Below are positions 33,816-47,454 of a stretch of DNA of 64,000 nucleotides, piece after piece. The position numbers and the translations under genes were made by a program. Position 1 is the stretch's first letter, and each line of letters starts with the position of its first letter. The notes beneath the pieces were generated by a model that worked only from the letters and a program-made list of their open reading frames with translations, was not told the DNA's origin and ran no database searches. This DNA is from Planococcus citri (taxonomy: Eukaryota > Arthropoda > Insecta > Hemiptera > Pseudococcidae), in NCBI RefSeq assembly GCF_950023065.1, contig NC_088677.1:32013230-32077229 (forward strand), written 5' to 3'.

Positions 33816-34379
33816 ATGACGGAATACAAACTAGTTGTCGTAGGAGCAGGAGGAGTAGGTAAGAGTGCTCTGACCATTCAGCTTATACAGAATCATTTTG
33901 TCGATGAATACGATCCAACGATCGAAGATAGCTATAGAAAACAGGTCGTCATCGATGGCGAAACCTGCCTGTTGGATATTTTAGACACCGCTGGTCAAGA
34001 AGAATACTCGGCCATGCGTGACCAATACATGAGAACCGGAGAAGGTTTCCTCCTAGTATTCGCAGTCAACAATGCGAAATCTTTCGAGGATATATCGACC
34101 TACCGCGAACAAATCAAGCGGGTCAAAGATGCCGAAGAAGTGCCAATGGTGCTGGTTGGGAATAAGTGCGACCTGCAACAATGGACTGTTCAAATGAGCG
34201 ATGCCAGAGAGTTGGCTAGACAGTATGGCATTCCGTGTGTAGAAACATCTGCGAAAACGCGGATGGGTGTAGACGACGCATTTTACACATTAGTGCGGGA
34301 AATTCGTAAAGATAAGGAGAAAAACGTTAAACAAAAACGTAGACAGCATCGTAAATTACTACGATGTGTTTTATTATAG
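33816..34379 (+). CDS. Ras: Ras1-type small GTPase, copy B (CAAX CVLL)
   Basis: An intronless 187-residue Ras on the plus strand. The ATG at 33816 opens MTEYKLVVVG; the in-frame codon before it is GTG. P-loop GAGGVGKS, switch I, DTAGQEEY (Gln61), NKCD and ETSAK are intact, so it should bind and hydrolyse GTP normally. The tail is more basic than in copy A (KQKRRQHRKLLR) and ends CVLL, again a geranylgeranyl-type CAAL box. The 120-150 region reads LQQWTVQMSDARELARQYG, closer to fly Ras85D than copy A. It is divergently paired with copy A. The basic tails differ almost completely, which predicts different membrane targeting. Confidence 0.97.
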   Translation: MTEYKLVVVGAGGVGKSALTIQLIQNHFVDEYDPTIEDSYRKQVVIDGETCLLDILDTAGQEEYSAMRDQYMRTGEGFLLVFAVNNAKSFEDISTYREQIKRVKDAEEVPMVLVGNKCDLQQWTVQMSDARELARQYGIPCVETSAKTRMGVDDAFYTLVREIRKDKEKNVKQKRRQHRKLLRCVLL

Positions 34380-36359
34380 GACTGAATGTCCTCCAAGTCG
34401 AAGGCACATATCATACATACCATTTTCTCTCTCTCTCTCCTTCTCTCTATCACTTCGTTTCCATCATTTTTCGTTAATCGTCGTATCCACCGTCGAAATC
34501 ATTCAATATACTAGCGCAACCATTCAAGTAGACGAAAATCGAAAATCCCTGCAAGCTGAACAAATGGATACGGAGATCGGGTGACGAAGTTCATCTCAGA
34601 GTTTAATCGTGAGCTGAAAATACAAGTGTATATAAATTAAATTCCATTTTTAATCATTATTAACTAATTGTTTTCGTTCAGTTATTCAAAAAAAAAATTA
34701 TAATTCAAGGTAAAATATTGTCTACTTCATAATTTTAAGTTTAAAATTGTAAAGAAATGCTAAAGATCAAAGTTTCTAATCTTTTCAATACGTCATTTCG
34801 CCGCTGAATGTTATTGTAATTATTTTGCATTTTAATTGTAATCGTTGGAAATTTTTCGAACCTTTAAAAAAGCTCGTCTTCCGATTACTTTTATTTAATT
34901 AATCGATGTATTATTGTTTCCTCAGTGTTATAAAACTTCCATGGTAAAACTTTGTTATTTATTTCTCTTTTTTTTCTCTTCTGTTTTGTCAAACTTTTTA
35001 TCTACTTTTTTTCTATTTTTTATTTCTCTCTATTTTTTTTCTTTCGTATTACTATTTAATTATTGTTTGCAACCAAGCGCACAAACATCAGAGAGGAGAT
35101 GACATACCAGTAATTTATTTAAGTTTATACCAACGAAATTTGTTTCCAATCTGATTAGTGCAGAGCTTCATGTTTCGAGTTGGCCTTCGATTATTGTAAA
35201 TCGTAACGCATTCGAGTCATTTTAAAATTTATTTTTTTCGTTATGCAACATTTTTTCTCTTTCATGATGCGGTAATTAATTGCTAAAGCATTATACGATG
35301 TATATTTTAAAAGCATTTTCAGTTTAAAATTTTTATATTTTCTTTACGAATCTTCTTTATTACTTATGTAAATTTTATCATATTTTATAAATATATTTAT
35401 ACATACATATTTTTTTTTCACTCTCATGTACTTCTTTTTTTTTCTGTTGTATTTTTCATTAATGCTTGTTACACGATTTGAAAAATATTATTGTTGTGAA
35501 AATTAATAATATAGTGTATTTCTTCGCTTGATAGATCAACGATATAGATTTTATATAATTGTTTTATTATTGTTGTCCTTTTTTTTCTTTTCTTTTTATT
35601 TATTTATTTTTTTTTAAATATTAGAATGTTATCTAATATGTTAGTGTCAGCCAAGCCAACGGTATTCTACGTCCGAAATGATTAAAAAATATATTTGTTC
35701 AACAGTAAAATGTAATACGTATATTCATACATACAAAAATACATTTTCCAATCAAAATTCATTTGTTATTGCTTATTCAAAAAAAGAGGTATTATTAAAA
35801 CTTATGTTACAAGAACCATGAAGGGGGAAAGGAGGGGGGAAACAAGAATCAGAAAACCATCGATTGAGACAGACTTTAGGAGGAAAAACATTGTATAAAA
35901 ATCGAATACTAAAATAATACTGGTATAAAAGGAAAAAAACAATACAATATAAATAAATATGTATATTTTCCTAAAAAAATGTAAAATCATTCTTTTTTTC
36001 TTAAGAAAAAAAAACAGAAGGGAGCCATCGCCATTAAAATAAAATAAAATTCCTATCAACGGTTTCGTTTAAAATTTTACAAAGCATTAGTTGGATGGTG
36101 AAATAAACTTCGTATTGGAGTAATCCGATGTAGAAAAAAAAACAAATACTATATAATACTGGTACAAAACGACCTATACTCGATATTACACTATATTAAT
36201 AAATAAATATGCATATCGTTCAACAATTAACAAAAATGGTAGGGAAAAATAAAAGAAATACATCTCTTTTTTTTACGTATTACAGCGGAATTTCCATCAA
36301 GGAAACAAAAAAAAAACAAACAATGGAGAAAAATTACCAACAGACAACATGTAATGCAC
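34380..36359. other. Convergent 3' regions of Ras copy B and Crag
   Basis: Nearly 2 kb of T- and A-rich sequence without supported frames lies between two converging genes. A CT-rich microsatellite (CTCTCTCTCTCTCC) occurs at about 34427-34446, just after the Ras stop. Most is probably 3' UTR. Confidence 0.5.
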
Positions 36360-39300
36360 TTATAATTCTAATTCTTTAAAATAATGTCTGAAATATACGG
36401 GTGTATTCAAGTTAGGATTGTCACAACGTAGATACATTTTCGAGTCGCGTTCCACCGGCGTTAAACTCTCCAAAGCTGATTGATATTCTCTATCGAAAGC
36501 ACCTGTAACACAACACACGAGTCAAAATATCCAGTAGGGATTGTGAATATGATACAAAATTTCAAATTAATCGATTTGATGCTTACTTTGATCGATATTT
36601 TCTCTTCCTAAAGCAACAAAGGCTAAAAATAGAATATCTCTGTAAAGCGAATAATTGTGATTGATGCCGTGGCTTTTCAGTTTCAATCTTTCGGCAGCTA
36701 CACGTCTTATTGGATCAGCCAAGTCGCAATATTGGATACTCGATATGACACGTTCCATTAAACTGTAAAATGGTCCAAGAAATTATTAAGGTGAAAATGA
36801 TTACGCAATTGCAAGTTCAATACACCTAGATCCAGTTGAATTATACAGACCTTCTGGGTATGGTTGTGTTATCTGTGAGCAAAGCGCTCAACAGGTCGCT
36901 TTCTTTATCGTTCTTATTCCATAAAACGTACATCGGATAGCCGACCTGAAAACATTTCACATCGATTAGACTATTAGTTGATGCATAAACTATATGCAAC
37001 CCTCTAACACAAAAATTTAAAAGTACTCGCTCGATTCAAATTCATCTTCTAACCTCATCAACAATTAATTTTTATAAAAAGTGCAAGTAGAAAAATCCAA
37101 GAAAAAATGACCAAAAAATTCAAATTTTCTAGAACGAAAAAAAATATTGGGCATTCCCTTTTCACCTTTCCTACTACAACTGATGAGTAACGATGATCAT
37201 ATTTTTTCAAAATGGAACATTTTTTCAAATTTAAATTACCTCCTCGTATAAAATTGGATTATCCCATAACGTTCTGACGAGCACATGTCTATGGTCACAT
37301 TCAGCCCATGAAGGATGAAACGTGGACTCATCTCGAGTTCCGATGACCGAATTCGCATGCAGACATAAACCGGTTACATGTGACGATGCAGCGATTCGTT
37401 CGAATACCCACACCTGTGAAAAATCAATAGAATATTACCGCTGACGACGTAGAAAATTACCAGAACACTTCGAATACGATTTCTCCGATGAATTTACCAT
37501 ATTCCAATAAATAATGGGATGTTCGTCGACGAAAGAAGACCGAGTCAGTGACGTATCGCCTTCGGTATTCAAAATGGACTCGAGTTCTTTACGTAAAACC
37601 AACGGATTTAAATAAGGTACAACGATCGGTTCCAGGGTATGAACGTTTTTTGATTTGATATCTTCTTCGGTGGCGGACATATCGACGGAAGCACGACTAC
37701 CGCCAATCGAATTGACCGATGTGTTCAATTTATTGAACGAGCTTTTCCTACGAACTCTTTCCAGCGAAGACGACACGCTTTCTTGGCTGGTAAACCGAGA
37801 AGATATTTCCGAACTACTACGATAATCGAGTACAGATACATATAAAAATGGTACGGTTGCTTTATCACAGAACGGACACCTGAAACGAAACAGGAAGGAA
37901 ATTTCACGTTGAGAAAAAAACAATTTTTGGCGAGTGATTTCGATAGTTTCATTCACATTCCGAACGTACTTAGTATTAAGATTAGAGTCTTCTGGTAACC
38001 ATCCAGCCATGATTTCTTCGTCGTATATAAGTGAAGCACATTGGTGGCATTTTGAGCACGTAGTCATGATAAGCTCAACAGCAACCGGGATACGATTATC
38101 GCGAATAATTTTCGGATATAATCGTTCGTTTAATAGTGCCAACGATTGTTGCGACGATGTCGGCGAGTTCTCTCCTGAAAAGGAAATATGTCAATTTAAT
38201 TTGATTTTACTCTTTCAAAAAAGAATAGAAAAAAAATTGGCCACATTTTCTACACAGCGACATCTTACCTAAAGGTTGCAAATTCGATGTGCTTCCTTTT
38301 CTGCTACCATCGCTAAATAATTCTTTTAAATTAGCTCCCCAGGAGTCTAGCTGCATTGTAACAGAGGAGGGAGAAAATTCGCTAGATATTTTTCTCTTGA
38401 CTGGCGTTTCTTCTCCACCAAGACTAGCAACACCATTATGAACGTTCAACGTTTCATTTTCATCTTCTAAATATTGCCTGCAAAGAGAAAAAACAAATTG
38501 TTATATTATAATGTCTGGAACCATTGAATTCCGCTGGTGAGTTACGCCTTCAACTTACCCATCTTTCGATGGTGTAGCATTCGTAGAAATAGCCTCTTTT
38601 ATTTCGTCGATTTTTTTCGTCATCGTCGAAGCAGCACTTTGTAACTTGCTCAATCCACCCATGATCAATTCATTCGTCTTCTTACTCGTTAAGCTGCTCG
38701 GACTGTGAAACGAGAACACGATTAAGTTAAGAGAAATTCGACAGTCAAACATAATACACGTACATGTGAAATAAAAATTATCAAATAAAACACAAATAAA
38801 CACAACAAAAAACTTTTTTAAAAAAATAAAGGAAAACAAAATCACGCGCACCACACATCCTACCTGAAACTATTAAAAGCGTCGATCATTTGTGTTCCTA
38901 TACGAATATCCGGATTTCTTAAACTGAACCGGGAAGGTGAAAATCGACTACAGTGATCAAGAAAGAAGCAAAGAAAATGAAACAAAATGTTTTTAAAAAG
39001 CAAGAAACAGTCGTGTCAGGTAAAAATAAAAATACATCAATAACAAATCCAGATTTCAAAGGCTACTAAAACAACGCATCGCAGCACCAACGAACGCGTC
39101 AATATCAAAAGCCAATTAATCCGAATCGTTAATACGAATAAAAAGCAACTACTAGCAAAATCATTATACCACCAAGGAAAAAAAAACAAGCGAAATTCTC
39201 ACACAAAATAGCGTGGCTAAAATTCACATTTGAACTCACCTGAAAGGAAGCTTGAAATTCGAACTCAGATTACCAAGTCCTGTTTTAAAAGGACTGCCTT

Positions 39301-42300
39301 GTTCGGCGCTTTCGCGCACATCGGCTGGTAACGTAGAAGCTCGCGATATGATTTTCTCGTCGGCCGAATCGTTGAGTTCTTTCAACCTGGAATCGTCGTC
39401 TTCGTCGGACGTGCGATCGATTCCACTGCCTGTCGAATGATGATGACTAGTCTTCCTCGTAGCATCCCATTTTTCTTGCCTTCGATCGAATAATATAGGC
39501 GTGCCGGTGCGATCTAGTACGATTTCAGACGATACGCTTCGTACGGTTTCTAAATTTGGTAACTTTTGAACTCCGCACGTGTCTTCGATTTCTTTCTCGT
39601 TGCTCAGAGCGCCGAGCGGATCGTTTTCGGTGACTGGCGTACGAACGGGGCTTTTCAACGAAGGCGAACTGCAGACTCGATTCAAAGATTCGCTCTCCTC
39701 TTTACGACGTATTTCTTCTAAAGAGCAAACCGAGGTTTTTCTGAATGGTGGCTCGGATGGAATTTTGCTGTTTAGTCGTCCAACGCCGCTAAGCGACATA
39801 AGGATTTTATTGGTCGTCGGTCTTTTAACGAACGTGTTACAGTTCACCATCAAGTCGTCCATGCTTCCTGTTATATGGAATACGATCAAAATATCACAAA
39901 GATTGAAAATAATCATTATAGAAGACGCAAATGGATATTTGGGACTTCATTCGACACCATAGAGAGGTAAACAATGCGATACAATTCGACTTCAAATTCT
40001 GAATTTCAACAACTATTGGATTTCCAATTTTCGAAGATCATTTTAAAATCATTGATGGATCAAAACTGAGCCACATTATGAAAATTTCACGTTGTCAGAT
40101 CTCTCCACGTAGTCGAAAAAAATTAATTCGGTAGGAATATCACTAGCATCGGAAAGCATACCTGTTCCAGAACTAGGAAGCGTTTCAGCCGACGAATTTT
40201 GGCTTTCACATTTCGGATATTCTTTCAATTTATGCAAACTGTTCTTCCTCGCGATAGGCTGTTTATTCAACGAATAATTCGACGCAGATGAATTCGCACC
40301 GGGACGAGAATGATTTTCGAATTTTCCATTCATCACATCGTTATTAGCGAAATTAGCTTTCTGTGTTTTTATTTCTTGAAGATTCTTCAATATTTGAGCA
40401 TCGTTGGCAAAGCTTTCAGATCTACAGAATAAAATTAGGTTATCAATAATATCAACGAAATTCAGAATACGAGAAAGCGGATTTTCTCTCATTTGGATTT
40501 TAATTTAAATACCAACCTCGTTAATAATTGATAACAGTCCGGGGTCTCATGCGAAGTAGGTTTATTATTGCTGTTCTGGTTACCGTAATAATTGGGGTAG
40601 TGTCTGGTTGCTCTGGGTGATAAGCTTACTCCGGATTCCGAACAAGAACCACTTCTGGTACGTTTCGTTCTATTTTTAAAAACAAGAATTGATTTAAACC
40701 ATTATTACGACAATACTATAATATGACCGCAAGTTATCCAATGCGATGTTATTATTTTACCTGGCATTAGATCGTATTCTCGGAGGCGAACTGTACACAG
40801 AAGCGTTTTTCTCCAATATCGAGGGTTTTACATCATTTTCAGAAAAATTCGAAATAGTAACTCCGCCAGTCATTAATAAACCAGCGCTACTTTCGTCTAT
40901 AAAATAGAAAAAGGATCGTCAACTCTCCATTTTCATCTCAAAATCGATATAAAAATGTCAATTATAATCATACATTGCTGCTGATTGATGGTAGAACCTT
41001 GGTTACGAAACGGTCCGGTTGTTTTCACGATACTACCCATTCTCGAACAGAACCGATTGAACGTTGCTATATCTCTGGATGTGATGGTACTAGATCGTCT
41101 AATACTACCACCTAGATGAACGGTAAAATGATATTAAAATTCACACAAACCGCAGCAGTCGAAAAATCATTTCATTTTCTCAAAAAAAAAATATATATAT
41201 ATTAAACGAAGCCACCGCAGCTAAAAGCGTGCTACACGCGATCCAAATTATTCTACAACATACTAACCTTCGAACAACGAATCGTCTTCATTTTCAGAGA
41301 ATCCCGACGGTTCGTTAGTGCTTTCGGAATACTCAGTTTTAGAAATTTGTTCGCTTACCGATGAATCAGTTTCGGTTACTTCGGTACTTTCGTTGTTCAA
41401 CTCACCGGAAGAGCTTTTATAGCCGATATCGCTTTGGCTTCCTACGTTATGTACAATAAGCAATAATAATACATAAGCGCTCCAAAAAACATAAAACAAG
41501 CATTACTTGGGCAAAATCAAAATATCGATAGAACTATAAGCTTTTTTTTTGGGGGGGGGGGGACATGTGTACAGCAATGAGGCATCTAAGATCTTAAGTG
41601 AAAAGCTCGTAAATTCAAAATACCGATGGAGGATCAAAAACAGAAATCACACCCTACATTTATATGTATCATAAAAACAAGCGCTCAAATTGGTGCAACA
41701 ATTTCGTACTTTCGATCGAAAAAATCGCAGCGAACTCGATCCAAATTCCAAACATTTTGTGAATCACGAAGAATACCTCAAACAGCTGTTTTATTTTTAT
41801 AACGATACTCACCACTACCGAATATCATGTTGATATTTTTCGATGTTTCGTAAACGCAATTTTCATTAATCAAGGGTAAACCGTCGTTCAACGAAATTTC
41901 TTCGGCTTGCATAGATGATCTACGTTTACCAGCTTCTTGGCCCATTTTCTTCAGCAATGCAGTAGCATGTATGACATTTCTGCGAAAAAATTACAATTCT
42001 CTCAGTGAGACGTGAAAGGTCTTTTAAAAAAAAATAGTCTTTTTAAGTTACCTTAGTTTATTCCACAAGAGTTGACTGGAATTACTCATATCGGAAGGCC
42101 ATTTAGATTCGAGCACAGCTCGATTATAGAACCCGTACGTAATAGCATTAGGTTGAACGCCACTACGTTTCATTAAAAATAACAATTTCACCGCCAACAT
42201 TGGTTGATTATAAGCACCGCACAGCTGCATCATAACTCGATAACAAACCTACAGAACAATAATCAGTCGTTAAAATTCAAGAAGAAATAACTCGGTTATA

Positions 42301-45300
42301 TTTCTGCCCAGGCTTACTTCATCGGTAGGTTGAAGACCTGTCTTCTGTATTCTGGCGAGTAAATCGTAAGCTAATCGTAAAGTGGATGAAACTTTATGTT
42401 CGGTAAATATTACGTAACTTGGTAAGTGAATAAACCATAAACTGTAACAAATAAAAAAAAATTAGAATCGGCTTTCGACTTTCAATATCAAATAAAAACT
42501 ATACCAAACAGAATTAATTTCATACCTATAACAAGTTCCTAAAAGGCACTTGGCCCATAGATCGGGTGAAGTAAAATATTTACGAGCTAATTTCTGGGCA
42601 CTTTTCACTTCGTATTTAGTTCTCCTAGCTAACGGACTTCCTGGCACAGCTGACATGCCAGTAACTTCTAAATAATTTCGGATTCCCTTTTGACAGAAGT
42701 AAATCGAATTCAAGGCGAAACCATTCTGAAAAATGACCGGTTATTTTAATCAAACGTAACGAAACTTCATCTAAAGGATACAATAATCATTCCGGAGTGA
42801 GCATTTTTACCTGATATGTATAATTCGGCATTTGAACGGAATTAATGGGAAGATTATTCTCAGGAGGGGAAACAAACACCGTTCTTTCACTCTGATGTGA
42901 TTCATCCAACTCTAAAAGATGTACATCGCTTTCATCTAGCTCACCCTGTAAAATACGAACACCAAATAAAAATCAAAAAATGTGAAACGAATAGATACGT
43001 GGTGGATACAATCAAACGAACGTACTTTTTCAATACATTCGTCAAAGAAAGCCAATCCAGCTTCTAAATCAGATACAAACGAACGTTCTTCGATGAATCT
43101 GATAAACATCTGGGTATGCGTAATCATCGAGTAGAATTTCTGATACGATCTATCGCGAGATCTTAAAAAACCTATAAAATATAAAAAACATCATAGAGAA
43201 ATATTTTCTTTGAATGACTCATCCGGTGCATTCAAACGAGAACACTAACTTTGCAAATCGAACAGCGAATTTGTATCCGTTGCTCCGATAGTTGGAGCTT
43301 TAGTTAAAGGCATTAAATAAGATCTGTAACCTTTCAATATGTGTACCATGAATTTTAAAAATGCTTCTTGAATTTCAAGCTCCAAACTTTGCTGGAAAAA
43401 AATGGAGAAAAAATAATGAATTAGTAATCAAATGCAGTGCATTACATCGATCGATTCGTCAATAACTAACCTCTTTTCTTTTCAATTGAAAATCTTTATC
43501 GATGTTCAAATCTTTATTGTTCGCATTTAGCTGTAGCATTTGTAGAAAAGAATGTAATTTTTGATACGTTAGCTCTAAACTATTACGTAGATTCCTGGCA
43601 GCTTTTTTAGGTAACAACTTGGACGTTAAATATCGTTTTTTCTCACACCTGAAAAAATTATCGAATGAAAAATATATTTTGCATTTTTTTTTTCAACATT
43701 AAAACTTCGGATCAACTTACACGGTGATATTATTGGTATCCAAATCAACGCAATTCACATCAGGAGGCGGATCATATAAATCGAAAAACCTCGAATCGAC
43801 GCCGATTAAAAACGGCACAGGTGCGTGTAACACTTCGGCTAAACTTAAAGGACATAATGGTATATAAGGGCACTGCCATTTAAACGGGAAAATAATCTGA
43901 AATAATAAGATAATATTAATCACTCGTGTACTCTTCAAACATAGCGGTAAAATTTGTATACATAGAAAAATATGCTACTATGTACCATCGATACAGCTTC
44001 TGCCACAGCAGTTAATACATCCGGCCTCAAGGAATGAATTAACAATTTTTGTTCGGTTAATGCGCATAACAATAACAATAAACAATTATCCGGGCCTAAG
44101 TTCATGAGCATTTGATGGAAACCAGCTCCGCTGCGTTAAACATAACAATTGCATAATTAAATCGAGTTATTACCGCCGAAGATAGACGTTATTACCGAAT
44201 AAATTTTAATTAATCGAAGATTTAAATTCTTCGATGGACGTCATACGAGTCGATCAGATTAATGACCTTGGTAATAATAGAGAAAGTAATTTAACGCCAA
44301 GAGCTTTCGGCGTCCAGATTTATACAAACATCATTAGTACAGATTCTAGAGTGTTAAATTAATTATACCTTCTTGGAAGAGGTAAATCTTCTGGCTGTGT
44401 TAAAATCAGTCTTTCTATCGGTGAAAGCTGAACTAATATTCTAGGTCGCTGAATCGACGGAAACGGCACATTTCCCATGAAATGTAATATATATCTGGAA
44501 AATTATTTTCATTTTCATTATCGATTCGAGGTACATATTTATGAAACAAATAAAGTATCGCATAAAATAAAAATATATGGAGCATAAAATTTTCAAGATG
44601 AGTTTTAGTATTTTTATATTTTATATGAATTTTTTTTACCTATTTTACATTTCTTGAATAAAATAATTTCTATGAAATTTTTTTTTATCGAATTTTATAT
44701 GTACCTACGAATAATTTGAGTGTACGAAGGTCGAAGGTTATCAGGAAGTCATCAAATATTCTAAGATCATTCACCGATAAACGTATGGTTTTCACATAAC
44801 TTCTGATTCATACGTTTGACAAAAAAGGACGATGCAAGATATAATAATTTTTCATTAATCATATTACCAAATTTAGAATTACGAGTATACGAACATACTA
44901 AAATTGTGTTCATAATTTCTTATGAAATCGAATAAAGTTCGGAAAAAAAATCTGAAACACATTCGTTCCAGAAAAATTACATTTTAAAAACTATCTGCAT
45001 AAATTGTGAAAGGGGATTTTATCGAAAATCCCTCCGAATCCGTGTAATAAAAGTTGAATACACACTGAATGTATCTGAACTCCATTCAAGCGGAAAGATA
45101 AGAAAATATACTGCACGCTCGAATGAATTATTATTATAAACGGTGAAAGATGAGTAAAAATGAAAACCCTGACAAATTAAATAAATGACGCAGCAATAGA
45201 TAACATTTTTTACGTTCGTAAATTTCGAGAGAAAAAAAATTATTTTTGGGGTACCAAGAATGGATTTCTTCGTCATTATCAATCTTAATTATTTTCGGAA

Positions 45301-47454
45301 AACCAAGATATGACTCAGAATTCAAAAATTACCAAAAATACTCCATCATTAATCAATATCAAATAAACGAAAAAAAAACTACTTTAGAAAAAATACCTTT
45401 CGATTGGAACACTGCACGAAGCCTCTCGAGACATTTGATATAAGAAATTTAAAAATCTTTCAAAAGCGTCGAAAAAAGGCCAATGCGAGAGCAAACAAAT
45501 ACACTTAATAACGTGAAATGAAACTTGGTTATCATCAGAAGCATCCCACTTATTATCAAAATTTGAACACAGCCTTTGTTTAAGTTTTTCGTTCACTTTT
45601 TCTTCGGGATACTCTTCGTAGAATGTCAACGCTGAGCCATACACCTGCAGAAGTACAAAATTCAGAATTACCCAACTGTACAACATTTAAAATAAGGAAT
45701 AATAAATCATAGAGAGGTTGTTTCCGAAGCAGAGGAAAGAAATCGTTTATTCAATGTGCAGTAGAAATGAAAATTCTTCCTACTTAGTCATAGCTTCTGA
45801 TCAAATACGTATATGATTACGTCATATGTACTATGAACATTCATCAGCGTAATTTTTCACACCTTCTTGCATTTATTTACATTTACATCGATCATAACTC
45901 GAAGGTAAGTATTAATTCAAAGCTTAAGAACCGATTTAAAAATCGGGCATTAAAATTAATTACCAACTCATGTCGAAGAGAAAATGCGAATAAAATTGAA
46001 TGCATATTACGAGTTACAGTAAGTAAATGTTCAATATTTTGACATTTCTCAATGAAAATTCAAAACATTTGACGACAATTGAAACTCGTAATATTTCGTC
46101 ATTTCGATCTTTCGATCAGAAAATGTTAAGAGAAGAATAATTTCTCGTTACTTATGCAATCATTGTATGTACGATTAATCAATCACCTTTTGCGCAGCGT
46201 CGCTAACAGTGAGCACAAACGTAGAAAAAACCGGCGCTGGTTGCTGAGCATTGAAAGGCCATACTTCCAAAGTAGCTCCCATAGGTAAACAAAATAAAGG
46301 TACAGATTGCGGTAAAGGGAAACTTTTCTTATCCGTTATTGGGTATCTGGATAATATTGCTGCGAAAATGTCACATAAAATTAGTTTACTGGAAGAAAAT
46401 CCATACTTATTATAATATAGAACATCACGAATGGTACCTGGTTTATACGTAATTGCTGGAGCCTGATTCATCGACTTTTTATAACAAAGGTAAATCTCCG
46501 AACCAACCTGAAAATATATTAACCCCATTTCATTGGCAAGGTCTAAACATGGTTTATTTTATCACAACGCAAGGTTCGAACTTACGATTCCTTTATTCAA
46601 ATTCTTATTAATTATGCAAAATGCATGAGGTGGAACTTCTCCTTTGCTAACATTTATTACACAGATATCGGTGACGACCAACGCATTGCATGGCATAGTA
46701 GGTTGAGCACGTCGATACGTAACGAATGTTTTAGCCGATGAGTTATTAACATTGGCGCATCGTCCAGTCGGTGTTTCCAATAAAATTTCCGAATCGGGCA
46801 GAATTCGCTCCTTTCCCTCGTACATAATGCTGCGGAACAAAAACCCAAGTCACGTATTACATACTTGACGAAGATAACGAATCGGTTTTCGTGCGACAAA
46901 TGAGAAGAAAAATTGAAAATAGTCAATATTAATGTTCAAGGACAGAATGATTATTTTTCCATCATCAGTATAGATGAACTATTAACCTTTTTCTAACACT
47001 ATTAGACGCTTCGGTGCATAAATAAGTACAATATATATTTCGCAGCGAAATAACGATTTAAAAAAAATTAAACGTTTATGAATATTTACCCGATATCGAC
47101 GAGCGGTGGTTTATCTTTTCCTCTTCTGAAGCATAAGAATACTTCAGGACTACGCAAACTGCCATGATTTAAATCAGCTATGATACCTATGAAACACGAA
47201 TAAAATTAGTATGGAAAAATAGCTATATTTTCTAGCAAGTTTTCATTCGAATGAATACCTGTTGGTGTATTTTTTATCACAGTAAATCCAGGAGGAATCG
47301 TTTCACCCTGAGTGGGAAATATTACAGCTAAGTCCGTTATCGGATCATAACTCTGCTTCAAATAATTTCCGACGGAATCCTCTTCAGCACGATCCGACTC
47401 GGACTCTGGGAGCCCAGCTACCACAAAATAGTCTGCTATCTGTCGCTCGTCCAT
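36360..47454 (-). CDS. Crag: DENND4 / Crag, DENN-domain Rab exchange factor
   Basis: Thirty-two exons on the minus strand sum to 5865 nt (1954 residues) in one frame: 47259-47454, 47090-47186, 46586-46829, 46438-46507, 46187-46359, 45397-45644, 44369-44494, 43986-44130, 43721-43896, 43471-43648, 43250-43391, 43026-43171, 42811-42945, 42526-42725, 42318-42441, 42052-42248, 41813-41979, 41268-41441, 40974-41111, 40761-40896, 40517-40669, 40162-40421, 39240-39867, 38864-38947, 38559-38702, 38269-38477, 37970-38174, 37498-37879, 37240-37413, 36851-36945, 36587-36762, 36360-36502. It starts RQIADYFVVAGLPE, the Crag N-terminus. Residues about 1-260 hold the MABP-like and upstream DENN parts, and 260-550 core DENN (APVPFLIGVDSRFFD). 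PPR-like repeats lie at about 720-865 (GVQPNAITYGFYNRAV), then a Ser-rich linker and a conserved C-terminus with CSKCHQC/CPFC cysteines. Crag activates Rab10/Rab11 in polarised secretion. One 90 nt intron is in frame without stops. Confidence 0.93.

Noticed and set aside
39579..39962. 127-codon plus-strand frame inside Crag
   Set aside because: Shadow of the large Ser-rich Crag exon on the opposite strand.
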